DNA from: Lachnospiraceae bacterium UBA3762 | GTDB lineage: Bacteria; Bacillota; Clostridia; Lachnospirales; Lachnospiraceae | Length of the DNA stretch: 64,000 bases | Direction: 5' to 3' | Assembly (NCBI GenBank): GCA_002371615.1 | Contig: DFGA01000017.1 | Coordinates: 1-64,000 of the forward strand | In this document: positions 43,525 to 51,696 of the stretch, one piece after another | Numbering within the stretch: the stretch's first letter is position 1 | Layout of the letters: each line of letters opens with the position of its first letter | The notes under the pieces: model-generated | Told to the model about the DNA's origin: nothing | The model's input: only the letters and a program-made list of their open reading frames with translations | Database searches by the model: none | Translations under genes and position numbers: made by a program

Positions 43525-45021
43525 ATGGGTGAAGTCATTCTTGAAATGAAAAAAATCGATAAGAGCTTTCCCGGCGTTCACGCTCTTAACAATGTTGATT
43601 TTGAAGTAAAGCGCGGTGAAGTACATGCCCTTATGGGAGAGAACGGTGCCGGAAAATCAACACTTATGAAAGTTCTTACCGGTATTTATACTAAGGACTC
43701 CGGGACGATCATATATGAAGGCAAAGAAGTTGAGTTTAACAGTACCAGGGAAGCTCAGGATGCCGGAATAGTTATCGTACATCAGGAACTTAACATGGTG
43801 GGACATCTGACTGTGGCACAGAACATCTTTATCGGACGTGAGTTCAAAAAAGGGATCCGTATCGATGATAAGAAGATGAACGAGGAAGCAAAGAAACTGT
43901 TTGACAGACTCAACATCGATATCGATCCGACGATGACAATGAGTGATCTTACCGTTGGTAAACAGCAGATGTGTGAGATTGCAAAAGCTATATCTCACGA
44001 TGCCAAAGTCATTGTATTCGACGAACCGTCAGCAGCTCTTACGGAAGCAGAGATAGAAGATCTCTTCAAGATCATTAAGGACCTTCGCGAACAGCAGATG
44101 GGTATCGTATATATCTCTCACCGTATGGATGAGATCAAGGTCATCACGGACAGAGTTACGGTTATGCGCGACGGATGCTATGTCGGAACGCTCATCACCG
44201 AAGAGTCCACGAAGGACGATATTGTCAACATGATGGTCGGTCGTGTCATTTACGAAGAACCCAAGACAAAGAGCCAGGTGGCAGCTGATGCGCCGGTCGT
44301 TCTGAAGGTTGAACACTTAAATGCCGGTAGGATGGTTCAGGATATTTCATTTGAATTGCATAAGGGGGAGATTCTGGGATTTTCGGGCCTTATGGGTGCG
44401 GGAAGAACAGAGACGGCAAGGGCGATATTCGGCGCTGATCCAAAAGAGAGTGGCGATATATATGTAAACGGACAGCTCGTTACTATAAACAGTCCCGAGG
44501 ATGCCGTAAGAGCCGGTATTGGATATCTTTCGGAAGACCGTAAGAGGTTCGGTATTGTAGTCCAGAAGACGGTTGCAGAAAACACGACCATGGCTGATCT
44601 TCCGAACTATATGAAGGGTCTGTTCATAGACAGGAAGAAGGAAAGGGATGTTGCAAGGAAGTTTGTGGACTCTCTTGCAACCAAGACACCGAGCGTTGAC
44701 CAGATGGTGATCAACCTCTCGGGCGGTAACCAGCAGAAGGTTGTCATCGCCAAGTGGCTGTGCAAGAACTGTGACATTCTCATATTCGACGAGCCTACAC
44801 GAGGAATAGATGTAGGGGCCAAGAACGAGATATATAAGCTCATGAATAAGCTTGCATCGGAAGGAAAATCGATCATAATGATCTCTTCTGAGATGACGGA
44901 GATACTTCGAATGAGTGACCGCATTGTAGTTATGTGTGAAGGAAGAAAGACCGGAGAGCTCACGATTGAAGAAACCACGCAGGAAAAGATAATGAATCTT
45001 GCTACGAGAGATATTAACTAG
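43525..45021 (+). CDS. CUT2 sugar ABC transporter double ATPase (RbsA/MglA type)
   Basis: A 498-residue protein with two ATPase domains. The first has Walker A GENGAGKSTLMK, signature LTVGKQQMCEIAK and Walker B VIVFDEPSAAL. The second has a degenerate Walker A (GLMGAGRTE) and signature NLSGGNQQKVVIAKWL with Walker B ILIFDEPTRGID, the usual RbsA pattern. ATG at 43525 is 10 nt after AAGGA; a GTG at 43516 is an alternative. Confidence 0.95.
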   Translation: MGEVILEMKKIDKSFPGVHALNNVDFEVKRGEVHALMGENGAGKSTLMKVLTGIYTKDSGTIIYEGKEVEFNSTREAQDAGIVIVHQELNMVGHLTVAQNIFIGREFKKGIRIDDKKMNEEAKKLFDRLNIDIDPTMTMSDLTVGKQQMCEIAKAISHDAKVIVFDEPSAALTEAEIEDLFKIIKDLREQQMGIVYISHRMDEIKVITDRVTVMRDGCYVGTLITEESTKDDIVNMMVGRVIYEEPKTKSQVAADAPVVLKVEHLNAGRMVQDISFELHKGEILGFSGLMGAGRTETARAIFGADPKESGDIYVNGQLVTINSPEDAVRAGIGYLSEDRKRFGIVVQKTVAENTTMADLPNYMKGLFIDRKKERDVARKFVDSLATKTPSVDQMVINLSGGNQQKVVIAKWLCKNCDILIFDEPTRGIDVGAKNEIYKLMNKLASEGKSIIMISSEMTEILRMSDRIVVMCEGRKTGELTIEETTQEKIMNLATRDIN

Positions 45022-45031
45022 GAGGAAAAGC

Positions 45032-46015
45032 ATGGAAAAGAAAAAAGTGCCTGCAAAGATATTTAAGCAGGAAGTGATAGTATTCCTGGTTGTCATAGCA
45101 TTGCTGATATTCTTCTGCGTGGCAAGCCAAGATTTCAGGAAATATACAACGATTCTTACCATCATGGATTACTCGTACTACATCGTTCTGATGGCAATCG
45201 GAGTTGCGTTCCCTCTGATAACCGGAGGAGTAGATCTGTCGATAGGTACCGGTCTTGTATGTTACTCCCTTGCCGGCGGATATCTGATCATGTTTAAGGG
45301 ATGGCCGACGGGTCTTGCGATGATAGTATCGATATTGTTTGGTCTGGCGATCGGAACTCTAAACGGAATACTGATAGGCGTTATGGATCTGCCGCCTTTC
45401 CTCGGAACGCTTTGTACATGCATGATAACAAGAGGACTCGGATCCATATGTTCGAAGAACACAGGTATCTCCTGGCCCACAACGGGACAGCCGGGAAGCT
45501 GGTTCCGCAGTATTTTCAAGTATGAGACAGCAGGCGGAACGAAGATACCTCTCGGATTTATCTGGGTACTGTTGCTTGCCGTCATCATGCACTTTGTTCT
45601 CAACCACACAAAGATCGGCCGGTATACGATCGCTATAGGAAGTAATAAAGAGGCTGCGATCCTGTCGGGTATAAACGTCAAGTTCTACCATATTATGGCA
45701 TACACTATCTCAGGACTGTTTGCGGCACTTGCATCGATAGCATATTCGGCAGTGTTCAAGACGGTGCTTCCGGGTACCGGAGCTGGCTTCGAACTTGAAG
45801 CGATCGGAGGTGCGATCATCGGTGGTGTGTCGGCCACAGGCGGTGCCGGTTCCATTATCGGAACATTTATAGGTGTATTTGTCATATGTCTGTTAAAGAC
45901 CGGACTTCCGTTCATAGGACTTCAGGCCAACTGGCAGCAGATAGTGACCGGACTTGTTCTTATCGGATCGGTCATGGTGGATATCATCAAGAAGAGAAGA
46001 GAAGCAAAGAAGTAA
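45032..46015 (+). CDS. CUT2 ABC transporter permease 2
   Basis: A 327-residue RbsC-family permease, clearly different from the one at 42534. ITGGVDLSIGTGLVCYSL and GGVSATGGAGSIIGTFIG match the family. I chose the ATG at 45032 after AGGAGGAAAAGC. With the first permease it may form a heterodimer, as in YtfT/YjfF or LsrC/LsrD systems. Confidence 0.93.
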   Translation: MEKKKVPAKIFKQEVIVFLVVIALLIFFCVASQDFRKYTTILTIMDYSYYIVLMAIGVAFPLITGGVDLSIGTGLVCYSLAGGYLIMFKGWPTGLAMIVSILFGLAIGTLNGILIGVMDLPPFLGTLCTCMITRGLGSICSKNTGISWPTTGQPGSWFRSIFKYETAGGTKIPLGFIWVLLLAVIMHFVLNHTKIGRYTIAIGSNKEAAILSGINVKFYHIMAYTISGLFAALASIAYSAVFKTVLPGTGAGFELEAIGGAIIGGVSATGGAGSIIGTFIGVFVICLLKTGLPFIGLQANWQQIVTGLVLIGSVMVDIIKKRREAKK

Positions 46016-46092
46016 AGATCATGAAGCAGATGTGTACTGCAGAGGGCAGTTCATATAAAATGGAAAAATTCCAAATTCAAAGGAGGAACAAA

Positions 46093-47262
46093 ATGAAGAA
46101 AAAGTTATTGGCTACAATCGTAAGCACAGCAATGGTTGCAACTCTCCTTGCGGGATGTTCAGGTGCAGCAGCCCCCGCAGCTGATGCAGCACCCGCAGCA
46201 ACAGAAGAAGCAGCTCCCGCTGAAGATACTTCCACGGAAGCAGCAGCACCTGCAGCTGATGCAGCATCAGGCGATCTCGATTTCAAGATTGTTGTAAAGA
46301 GCTTCCAGTCTTCATACTGGCAGGCAGCAGTTCAGGGCGTTAACCAGGCAGCAGAAGAACTCGGCGTAAAGGTTGAGTGTAACGGTCCCAATGCTGAGTC
46401 TGATATTGCAGACCAGGTTAATATGCTTACAAATTACATCAACGGTGCTCCCAGCGGAATCGGTCTTGCAGCTTGTGATCAGAGCGCATGTCTTGATGCT
46501 CTTCAGATGGCTAAGGATGCAGGCATCCCTGTAGTATGTTTTGACTCAGGATGTCCGGATGCTCCCGAAGGATCAGTACTTTCAACGATCGCTACAGATA
46601 ACTACGGTGCAGGCGCTACGGCAGCAGAGAATCTATACGCAGCACTTAAGGATTCTATCGCAAGCGCATCAGCTCCTGTAAGGATCGGTGAAGTTAATCA
46701 GGAGTCAACATCAGAATCCATCACCCAGCGCGGTCTTGGTTTCATTGATAAGTTCTCTGAGCTTGCAACAGCAGACGGAAAGAAGGTTGCAGTAGTAGGT
46801 AACGAGTTCTATGTAAACGGTGCTAAAGACAAAGGTGACGAGGCTTCTGCAGACATCATAATCGAAGTTGCTGTTCCCGCACAGACAACAGTTGAGCTTT
46901 GCGCAACAGAGGCTTCAGCTATCATGAACAAGTCAGACGTTCTTGGAATCTTTGGTTCGAACCAGGTTGCAGCAGAAGGTATCCTTTCTGCTAACGAGAA
47001 CCTTAACAAGCTCGGAACAGAAGCAGGCAAGGATATACTTGCAGCAGGTTTTGATGCAGGTACAGTGATCAAGCAGGCTATCAAAGACGGCAAGATGTTC
47101 GGTGCTGTTACACAGTCTCCTCTTGCAATGGGTAAGACAACTGTTGAAACCCTTTATAAGATCGCTAACGGCGAGACAGTTTCCGATATCGCTACAGATG
47201 GTTACTGGTATGATAACTCCAACATGGATGCTCCGGACATCGCTCCGAACCTTTACGACTAA
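46093..47262 (+). CDS. CUT2 sugar ABC transporter substrate-binding lipoprotein
   Basis: A 389-residue family-2 sugar-binding protein. Signal peptide with lipobox TLLAGCS, an Ala/Pro-rich linker, then two Rossmann-like lobes starting FKIVVKSFQSSYWQAAVQG (periplasmic-binding type 4). The ATG at 46093 follows AGGAGG. It is the last transporter gene and is followed by a hairpin and then fucU, so the ligand could be L-fucose or the polyol/ketose of the upstream genes. Confidence 0.93.
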   Translation: MKKKLLATIVSTAMVATLLAGCSGAAAPAADAAPAATEEAAPAEDTSTEAAAPAADAASGDLDFKIVVKSFQSSYWQAAVQGVNQAAEELGVKVECNGPNAESDIADQVNMLTNYINGAPSGIGLAACDQSACLDALQMAKDAGIPVVCFDSGCPDAPEGSVLSTIATDNYGAGATAAENLYAALKDSIASASAPVRIGEVNQESTSESITQRGLGFIDKFSELATADGKKVAVVGNEFYVNGAKDKGDEASADIIIEVAVPAQTTVELCATEASAIMNKSDVLGIFGSNQVAAEGILSANENLNKLGTEAGKDILAAGFDAGTVIKQAIKDGKMFGAVTQSPLAMGKTTVETLYKIANGETVSDIATDGYWYDNSNMDAPDIAPNLYD

Positions 47263-47297
47263 GAGTTATCGATCATTTATTATGAAAACACAGGGGG

Positions 47298-47320
47298 AGG
47301 GACTGGATCATCCGGTCCCT
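47298..47320 (+). promoter_or_regulatory. Hairpin between binding-protein gene and fucU
   Basis: AGGGACTGG pairs with CCGGTCCCT (9 bp, one G-T pair) with loop ATCAT, then TTCTCT. It may be a weak terminator that lowers expression of the fucose enzymes relative to the binding protein. Confidence 0.6.
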
Positions 47321-47348
47321 TTCTCTGAACTTGGGCAGGAGGTATATA

Positions 47349-47810
47349 ATGTTAAAAGGAATTCCTTATCAGATATCACCGGAGCTTTTGAAAGTCCTTG
47401 ATGAAATGGGACATACGGATGAGCTCGTCATAGCAGACGGAAACTTCCCCGGATCGACCATGGGAAAGAAAGTCATCAGAGCTGATGGTCTCGGAGTGCC
47501 GGAACTTCTCGATGCGATACTGAAGCTTTTCCCTCTTGATACTTATCCGAACTCAAAGGGAGAAGATGATCCGCCATGCACCCTGATGGCTCTTGAGCCC
47601 GGGGATGTCGGCAAAGTAGCCACCCCTATCTGGGACGAATACAAATCCATCGTTTCAAAATACGATGAAAGAGGAGACAAGGCTTTCCAGGAGATCAACA
47701 AGTGGAAGTTCTATGATCAGACAAGAGAAAGAGCCTCGGTTATAGTTCAGACGACCGAGACGGCAATTTATGCCAATATCATTCTCAGAAAAGGTGTTGT
47801 GATTGAATGA
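47349..47810 (+). CDS. fucU: L-fucose mutarotase (FucU/RbsD family)
   Basis: A 153-residue enzyme interconverting alpha- and beta-L-fucose so that the isomerase can use both. MLKGIPYQISPELLKVLDEMGH and LVIADGNFPGSTMG (with its catalytic His/Asp/Asn region) are typical of FucU. I chose the ATG at 47349, 6 nt after GCAGGAGG. It comes just after the binding-protein gene hairpin. The stop overlaps no gene but the next starts 22 nt later. Confidence 0.93.
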   Translation: MLKGIPYQISPELLKVLDEMGHTDELVIADGNFPGSTMGKKVIRADGLGVPELLDAILKLFPLDTYPNSKGEDDPPCTLMALEPGDVGKVATPIWDEYKSIVSKYDERGDKAFQEINKWKFYDQTRERASVIVQTTETAIYANIILRKGVVIE

Positions 47811-47832
47811 ATCCCAAAAGTGGAGGAAATGT

Positions 47833-48270
47833 ATGTTCGATAATATTGAACTGATGTTTACGGATTTAGAGCTCATGCTAAGGAAGCTGAAAAAGCTTTC
47901 ATATGAGGAAAACATGAAACGGTTCCGGAGCGAGCAGGGTCATTTTATCGAAGAAATGATAAGTCACGTGAAAGAATCCGAAGATCCCGATGCGTCCGTA
48001 GCTGAAATTGCAAAGGAGTTTTCGGATGGGGTATTTTCGAACTTTTCTGTAAAAGGCAGGATGAATGGAAGAAAACAGGCGGATCTTAATTTCTTTATGA
48101 TCTACTACGTTTTTCCGGCCATACTGCTTACGGATGAAGACTGCTGTGAAAAACTGTGTGATGGCATAAGAGATGCGTGGAATGCCAGATTTGACGGAAC
48201 GAATATCAACTATACAACGTATGATAAGCTGTATTCATCGTTCAGGAACAAGATATTCGGCATTTTCTGA
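47833..48270 (+). CDS. Unrecognised 145-residue protein in the fucose operon
   Basis: I do not recognise this family. It is predicted soluble and mostly helical, with a basic amphipathic first helix (ELMFTDLELMLRKLKKL), a middle with an acidic stretch (KESEDPDASVAEIAKEF), a hydrophobic DLNFFMIYYVFPAIL helix and a tyrosine- and aromatic-rich end (FDGTNINYTTYDKLYSSF). GGAGG precedes the ATG at 47833. It lies between fucU and the kinase with 22- and 27-nt gaps, so it is almost surely co-transcribed with fucose genes. Confidence 0.75.
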   Translation: MFDNIELMFTDLELMLRKLKKLSYEENMKRFRSEQGHFIEEMISHVKESEDPDASVAEIAKEFSDGVFSNFSVKGRMNGRKQADLNFFMIYYVFPAILLTDEDCCEKLCDGIRDAWNARFDGTNINYTTYDKLYSSFRNKIFGIF

Positions 48271-48297
48271 GCATCGGGGAGTGCGAAAGGAGTCTAA

Positions 48298-49704
48298 TTG
48301 GAGACAAAGTATTTTCTGGCCGTTGATATAGGCGCATCAAGTGGGCGTCATATACTCGGCCACCTTCAGGATAAAAAGATCTGTCTGGAAGAAGTGTACA
48401 GATTTGACAACAAAATGACCGAGAACAACACTCACCTCATATGGGATGTTGACAGATTATTCGATGAGATCATTACCGGAATGAAGAAATGCAAGGAGAT
48501 TGATCGTATCCCGGTCAGTGTCGGAATAGACACATGGGGTGTTGATTACGCGTTGCTGGATGATCACGACAGACTCTGTGGGCCGGTGTTCGGATACCGG
48601 GATCACAGGACAGAGGGATTGGACGAGGAAGTATATAAGGTCATTCCGGAACAGGAGCTGTATGAAAGAGTTGGCATTCAGAAAGCGATCTACAATACGA
48701 TCTTCCAGCTGTATGCGGAAAAGCTCAAAACCCCGGAAAGACTGGCCGGTGCACACAGCCTTCTAATGATGCCGGACTATTTCCATTTCCTTTTATCCGG
48801 AAAGAAAGCATGTGAGTATACCGAGGCGTCTACAAGCGCGCTTCTTGATCCGGTAACAAAAGACTGGGACCGTGATCTTATAAAAAGACTGGAATTTCCG
48901 GTAAGGATATTTCAGGATATCAGCATGCCCGGAACGTGTCTGGGAAGTCTTACCGAGGAGGTGGTCAAAAAAGTTGGATATAACTGCGATGTTGTCTTGC
49001 CACCTTCGCATGATACGGCAAGCGCGGTGCTGGCGGTTCCTTCAGATGAAGAAAACATTTGCTATATTTCATCGGGAACATGGTCGCTTATGGGCGTCGA
49101 ACTTGATAAGCCTAACTGTACAAGTAAGAGCTGCAAGGCTTATCTTACAAACGAAGGCGGCTATGGTGGAGTGATCACGTACCTTACGAATATCATGGGA
49201 CTATGGATGATACAGTCGGTAAGAAACAAGCTTGCCCCTGATATGAGATATGGAACACTGTGTGAACTTGCTTCAAAGGAGACGATAACAAGCATAGTTG
49301 ACTGTCAGGATCCGGATTTTCTGTCACCGGATGATATGGCAGAAACTGTCAGAGATCATTGTCGTAAAAGCGGACAGACCGTACCGGAAACACTTCCCGA
49401 ACTTGCGGCAGTGATATACAATAGTCTTGCGAAATGTTATGCAGATAAGCTATCAATTATCGAGAGCATAACAGGCATTCATTATGATAAGATAAACATC
49501 ATAGGCGGAGGGTCCAATGCGGACTACCTCAACAGTCTTACTGCCACTAGAACCGGAAGAACGGTCATTGCCGGACCGTCGGAGGCCACGGCGATTGGAA
49601 ACATTCTGACACAGATGATACGTCACGGTGATCTTACAGACGTATCAGACGCAAGGCAGTGCGTCAGAAGGTCGTTTATGGTAAGAATGTTTGAGCCGCA
49701 ATAA
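48298..49704 (+). CDS. FGGY kinase of the rhamnulokinase type, probable L-fuculokinase
   Basis: A 468-residue FGGY kinase. The phosphate motif VDIGASSGRHILG and SVGIDTWGVDYALLD match RhaB. NIIGGGSNADYLNSLTA is the C-terminal ATP contact. L-rhamnulose is the usual RhaB substrate, but fucU upstream, fucA downstream and fucI elsewhere in the window, with no rhamnose isomerase, point to L-fuculose. TTG start at 48298, with AAAGGAG about 7 nt upstream. Confidence 0.88.
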   Translation: METKYFLAVDIGASSGRHILGHLQDKKICLEEVYRFDNKMTENNTHLIWDVDRLFDEIITGMKKCKEIDRIPVSVGIDTWGVDYALLDDHDRLCGPVFGYRDHRTEGLDEEVYKVIPEQELYERVGIQKAIYNTIFQLYAEKLKTPERLAGAHSLLMMPDYFHFLLSGKKACEYTEASTSALLDPVTKDWDRDLIKRLEFPVRIFQDISMPGTCLGSLTEEVVKKVGYNCDVVLPPSHDTASAVLAVPSDEENICYISSGTWSLMGVELDKPNCTSKSCKAYLTNEGGYGGVITYLTNIMGLWMIQSVRNKLAPDMRYGTLCELASKETITSIVDCQDPDFLSPDDMAETVRDHCRKSGQTVPETLPELAAVIYNSLAKCYADKLSIIESITGIHYDKINIIGGGSNADYLNSLTATRTGRTVIAGPSEATAIGNILTQMIRHGDLTDVSDARQCVRRSFMVRMFEPQ

Positions 49705-49730
49705 ACAAAGCCTGATAAAAGGAGAAGAAA

Positions 49731-50450
49731 ATGGCAATGGATGAGAAAGAGATCAAAGAACTGTTATGTGATATCGGAAGAAGAATATACGGTCGTAATA
49801 TGGTTGCGGCCAATGACGGTAATTTTTCGGTTAAGCTGAATGATCACGAGTTTTTATGTACGCCCACGGGTGTTTCAAAAGGATTCATGACTCCTGACTA
49901 CATATGCAGGGTCAACGAGAATGGAGAACTCCTTGAAGCGAGTGGGTCATTCAGACCTTCGAGCGAGATCAAGATGCATATGAGAGTGTATGCAAAAAGA
50001 CCTGATGTAGGTGCCGTTGTTCATGCGCATCCCAATTTTGCTACAAGCTTTGCGATAGCGGGGCAGCCTCTTAATGTTCCGATAATGCCCGAGGCTGTCA
50101 TAACACTTGGATGTGTGCCTCTTACACCATATGGTACGCCCTCTACACCGGAGATACCGGATGCAATAGAGCCTTATCTTGATGATTTTGACGCAGTCCT
50201 TCTTGAAAATCATGGGGCGCTCACATGGGCGGGTGATCTGCTCTCCGCTTACATGAAGATGGAGTCTCTGGAGTTTTATGCGGAACTTTTATACAAGTCA
50301 AAAACGATAGGAACGCCTACGAAATTCACAAAAGAACAGATAGCTGAATTGGTAAAGATCAGGCATAAAATGGGGATTTCCGGAAGATATCCTGCTGACA
50401 GAACGGGTGAAAACTGTTATAAATGTAAGAAATGCTTTTGGAAAGAGTAA
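49731..50450 (+). CDS. fucA: Class II aldolase, probable L-fuculose-1-phosphate aldolase
   Basis: A 239-residue zinc aldolase that would cleave L-fuculose-1-phosphate to dihydroxyacetone phosphate and L-lactaldehyde. AANDGNFSVKL, PTGVSKG and SSEIKMHMRVYAKR are class II aldolase/adducin marks; metal histidines are in HAHPNF and a later ENHGAL. It ends with a basic Cys-containing tail (YKCKKCFWKE). It follows the kinase by 26 nt with AAAGGAG before the ATG. Confidence 0.92.
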   Translation: MAMDEKEIKELLCDIGRRIYGRNMVAANDGNFSVKLNDHEFLCTPTGVSKGFMTPDYICRVNENGELLEASGSFRPSSEIKMHMRVYAKRPDVGAVVHAHPNFATSFAIAGQPLNVPIMPEAVITLGCVPLTPYGTPSTPEIPDAIEPYLDDFDAVLLENHGALTWAGDLLSAYMKMESLEFYAELLYKSKTIGTPTKFTKEQIAELVKIRHKMGISGRYPADRTGENCYKCKKCFWKE

Positions 50451-50473
50451 AGAGAGCTTATAATGCATAAGTT

Positions 50474-51415
50474 ATGAGTATTTGGGTCGTACAAAAACAA
50501 ATGATCATTATATTTGTGCTGATTTTGGTCGGTGTATATCTTTACAAGAGTAAACACCTGTCAAATGAGGCCTCAAGACAGTTATCGTGGTTGATAGTCA
50601 ACATTACCAACCCGATAACTCTTTTGTGTGCGGCACTTTCTGAGGAGCAGAAGGTTGGTGCCAAAGAGGTAGGTCTGGCTCTTGTGTGCTTTGGCGTGAT
50701 GTATGCGATTCTGATTCCTCTGGCATACTTGATTCCGATGCTTCTCGGGGTGGATAGGGGCAGAAGATATGCATATCATATGCTTGCAATATTCGGAAAT
50801 GTAGGTTTTATCGGGATACCCTTTGCATCGGCGGTGCTCGGGACAAGTTCGCTGATATTCGTATCTTTATGCGGACTGACTTTTAATATGATATTCTACA
50901 CATACGGAATCATCGTATTCCAAAAGGAAGCAGCCACGCAGAACCCCGACAGAGAGACCACGGTAGACCATTCGCTTAAGAATATGATCAATTCCGGAAC
51001 GATATTTGCGATAATAACGGTGGTTGTTTATCTGTCTGATCTTAAGGTGCCGGATATGGTCAAGTCAACATTCACTTATATCGGAAACTGTACGACATTT
51101 ATGTCGATGGTAGTGCTCGGGGTATCCGTGGCACAGATGGTTCCGAGGGAAGTGTTCACAAGATGGAGACTGTATGTGTTTGTGCTAATAAGGCAGATAC
51201 TTGTTCCGATAATGTTGATCTTTATCCTGCGGCCTTTTATCAGAAACGAACTGCTTCTAAGTACTGTTGCGGTAATGTCTGCGATGCCTGCGGCCAACCT
51301 TCCGCTGATGACAGCGAAGCAATACGGGGTTAAGGAAGATATGATATCCGCGGGGATCATACTCACAACTCTAACATCAATAATTACCATACCGATTGTA
51401 ATGTCTTTTCTGTGA
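50474..51415 (+). CDS. AEC family transporter (auxin-efflux-carrier-like)
   Basis: A 313-residue membrane protein with about ten predicted hydrophobic segments in two inverted halves, each with a characteristic broken helix (NPITLLCAAL; AMPAANLPLMTAKQYG). Members of the family export or import organic acids such as malate. As the last gene of the fucose unit it could export a product such as lactate, but this is a guess. A TAATG-like gap and no strong ribosome site precede it. A strong terminator follows. Confidence 0.85.
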   Translation: MSIWVVQKQMIIIFVLILVGVYLYKSKHLSNEASRQLSWLIVNITNPITLLCAALSEEQKVGAKEVGLALVCFGVMYAILIPLAYLIPMLLGVDRGRRYAYHMLAIFGNVGFIGIPFASAVLGTSSLIFVSLCGLTFNMIFYTYGIIVFQKEAATQNPDRETTVDHSLKNMINSGTIFAIITVVVYLSDLKVPDMVKSTFTYIGNCTTFMSMVVLGVSVAQMVPREVFTRWRLYVFVLIRQILVPIMLIFILRPFIRNELLLSTVAVMSAMPAANLPLMTAKQYGVKEDMISAGIILTTLTSIITIPIVMSFL

Positions 51416-51440
51416 ACAGGCGGTTATAAAAAGAATGTAG

Positions 51441-51481
51441 AAAAACAGGACCGGATATGTGCCGGTTCTGTTCTTTTTTTG
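51441..51481 (+). terminator. Intrinsic terminator closing the fucose unit
   Basis: AACAGGACCGG pairs with CCGGTTCTGTT (11 bp, one G-T pair) with loop ATATGTG, followed by a C and seven or more T. It isolates the sugar region from the Tad pilin operon. Confidence 0.9.
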
Positions 51482-51554
51482 TTTAAGTTTAACAGTTTTG
51501 ATAGGAAGAGTTTTACACGGAATTTGTACAGAATCACGGTATTAAAAAAAGGTA

Positions 51555-51584
51555 TTTACAAGAGCAAAAATCATACCGTATAAT
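51555..51584 (+). promoter_or_regulatory. Promoter of the Tad pilin operon
   Basis: TTTACA (51555-51560), an 18-nt spacer and TATAAT (51579-51584). Same hexamers as before cpaF (11814). Predicted start near 51591, giving a leader of about 105 nt with two hairpins. Confidence 0.7.
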
Positions 51585-51596
51585 CGGTCATATCCG

Positions 51597-51644
51597 AAAA
51601 CCGCAGTCGCGGTTTTTAAAATACAGTTCATGCCGTATCGGCAT
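51597..51644 (+). promoter_or_regulatory. Two-hairpin leader of the pilin operon
   Basis: AAAACCGC/GCGGTTTT (8-bp stem, loop AGTC, 51597-51616, then T) starts a few bases after the predicted transcription start, and ATGCCG/CGGCAT (51630-51644, loop TAT) follows. The first resembles an intrinsic terminator and could act as an attenuator or as a 5' stabiliser of pilin mRNA. The flanking 51485-51550 shows nothing else I can identify. Confidence 0.55.
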
Positions 51645-51696
51645 ATTTTCAAACCTATTGTTGTTCAATGTCTGTTTAAAAAGGAGGAAGAGTTGA

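Noticed and set aside
44347..45165. A 272-codon minus-strand frame opposite the CUT2 ATPase
   Set aside because: Antisense to invariant ATPase motifs and without a ribosome site.
48298..49704. A rhamnose pathway based on the RhaB-type kinase
   Set aside because: No rhamnose isomerase, rhamnulose-phosphate aldolase or RhaS-type context; the flanking genes are for fucose.
15179..51481. A conjugative element, prophage or transposon carrying the sugar genes
   Set aside because: No integrase, transposase, relaxase, phage gene or flanking inverted repeats are visible; the region is described only as an insertion relative to the Tad locus.
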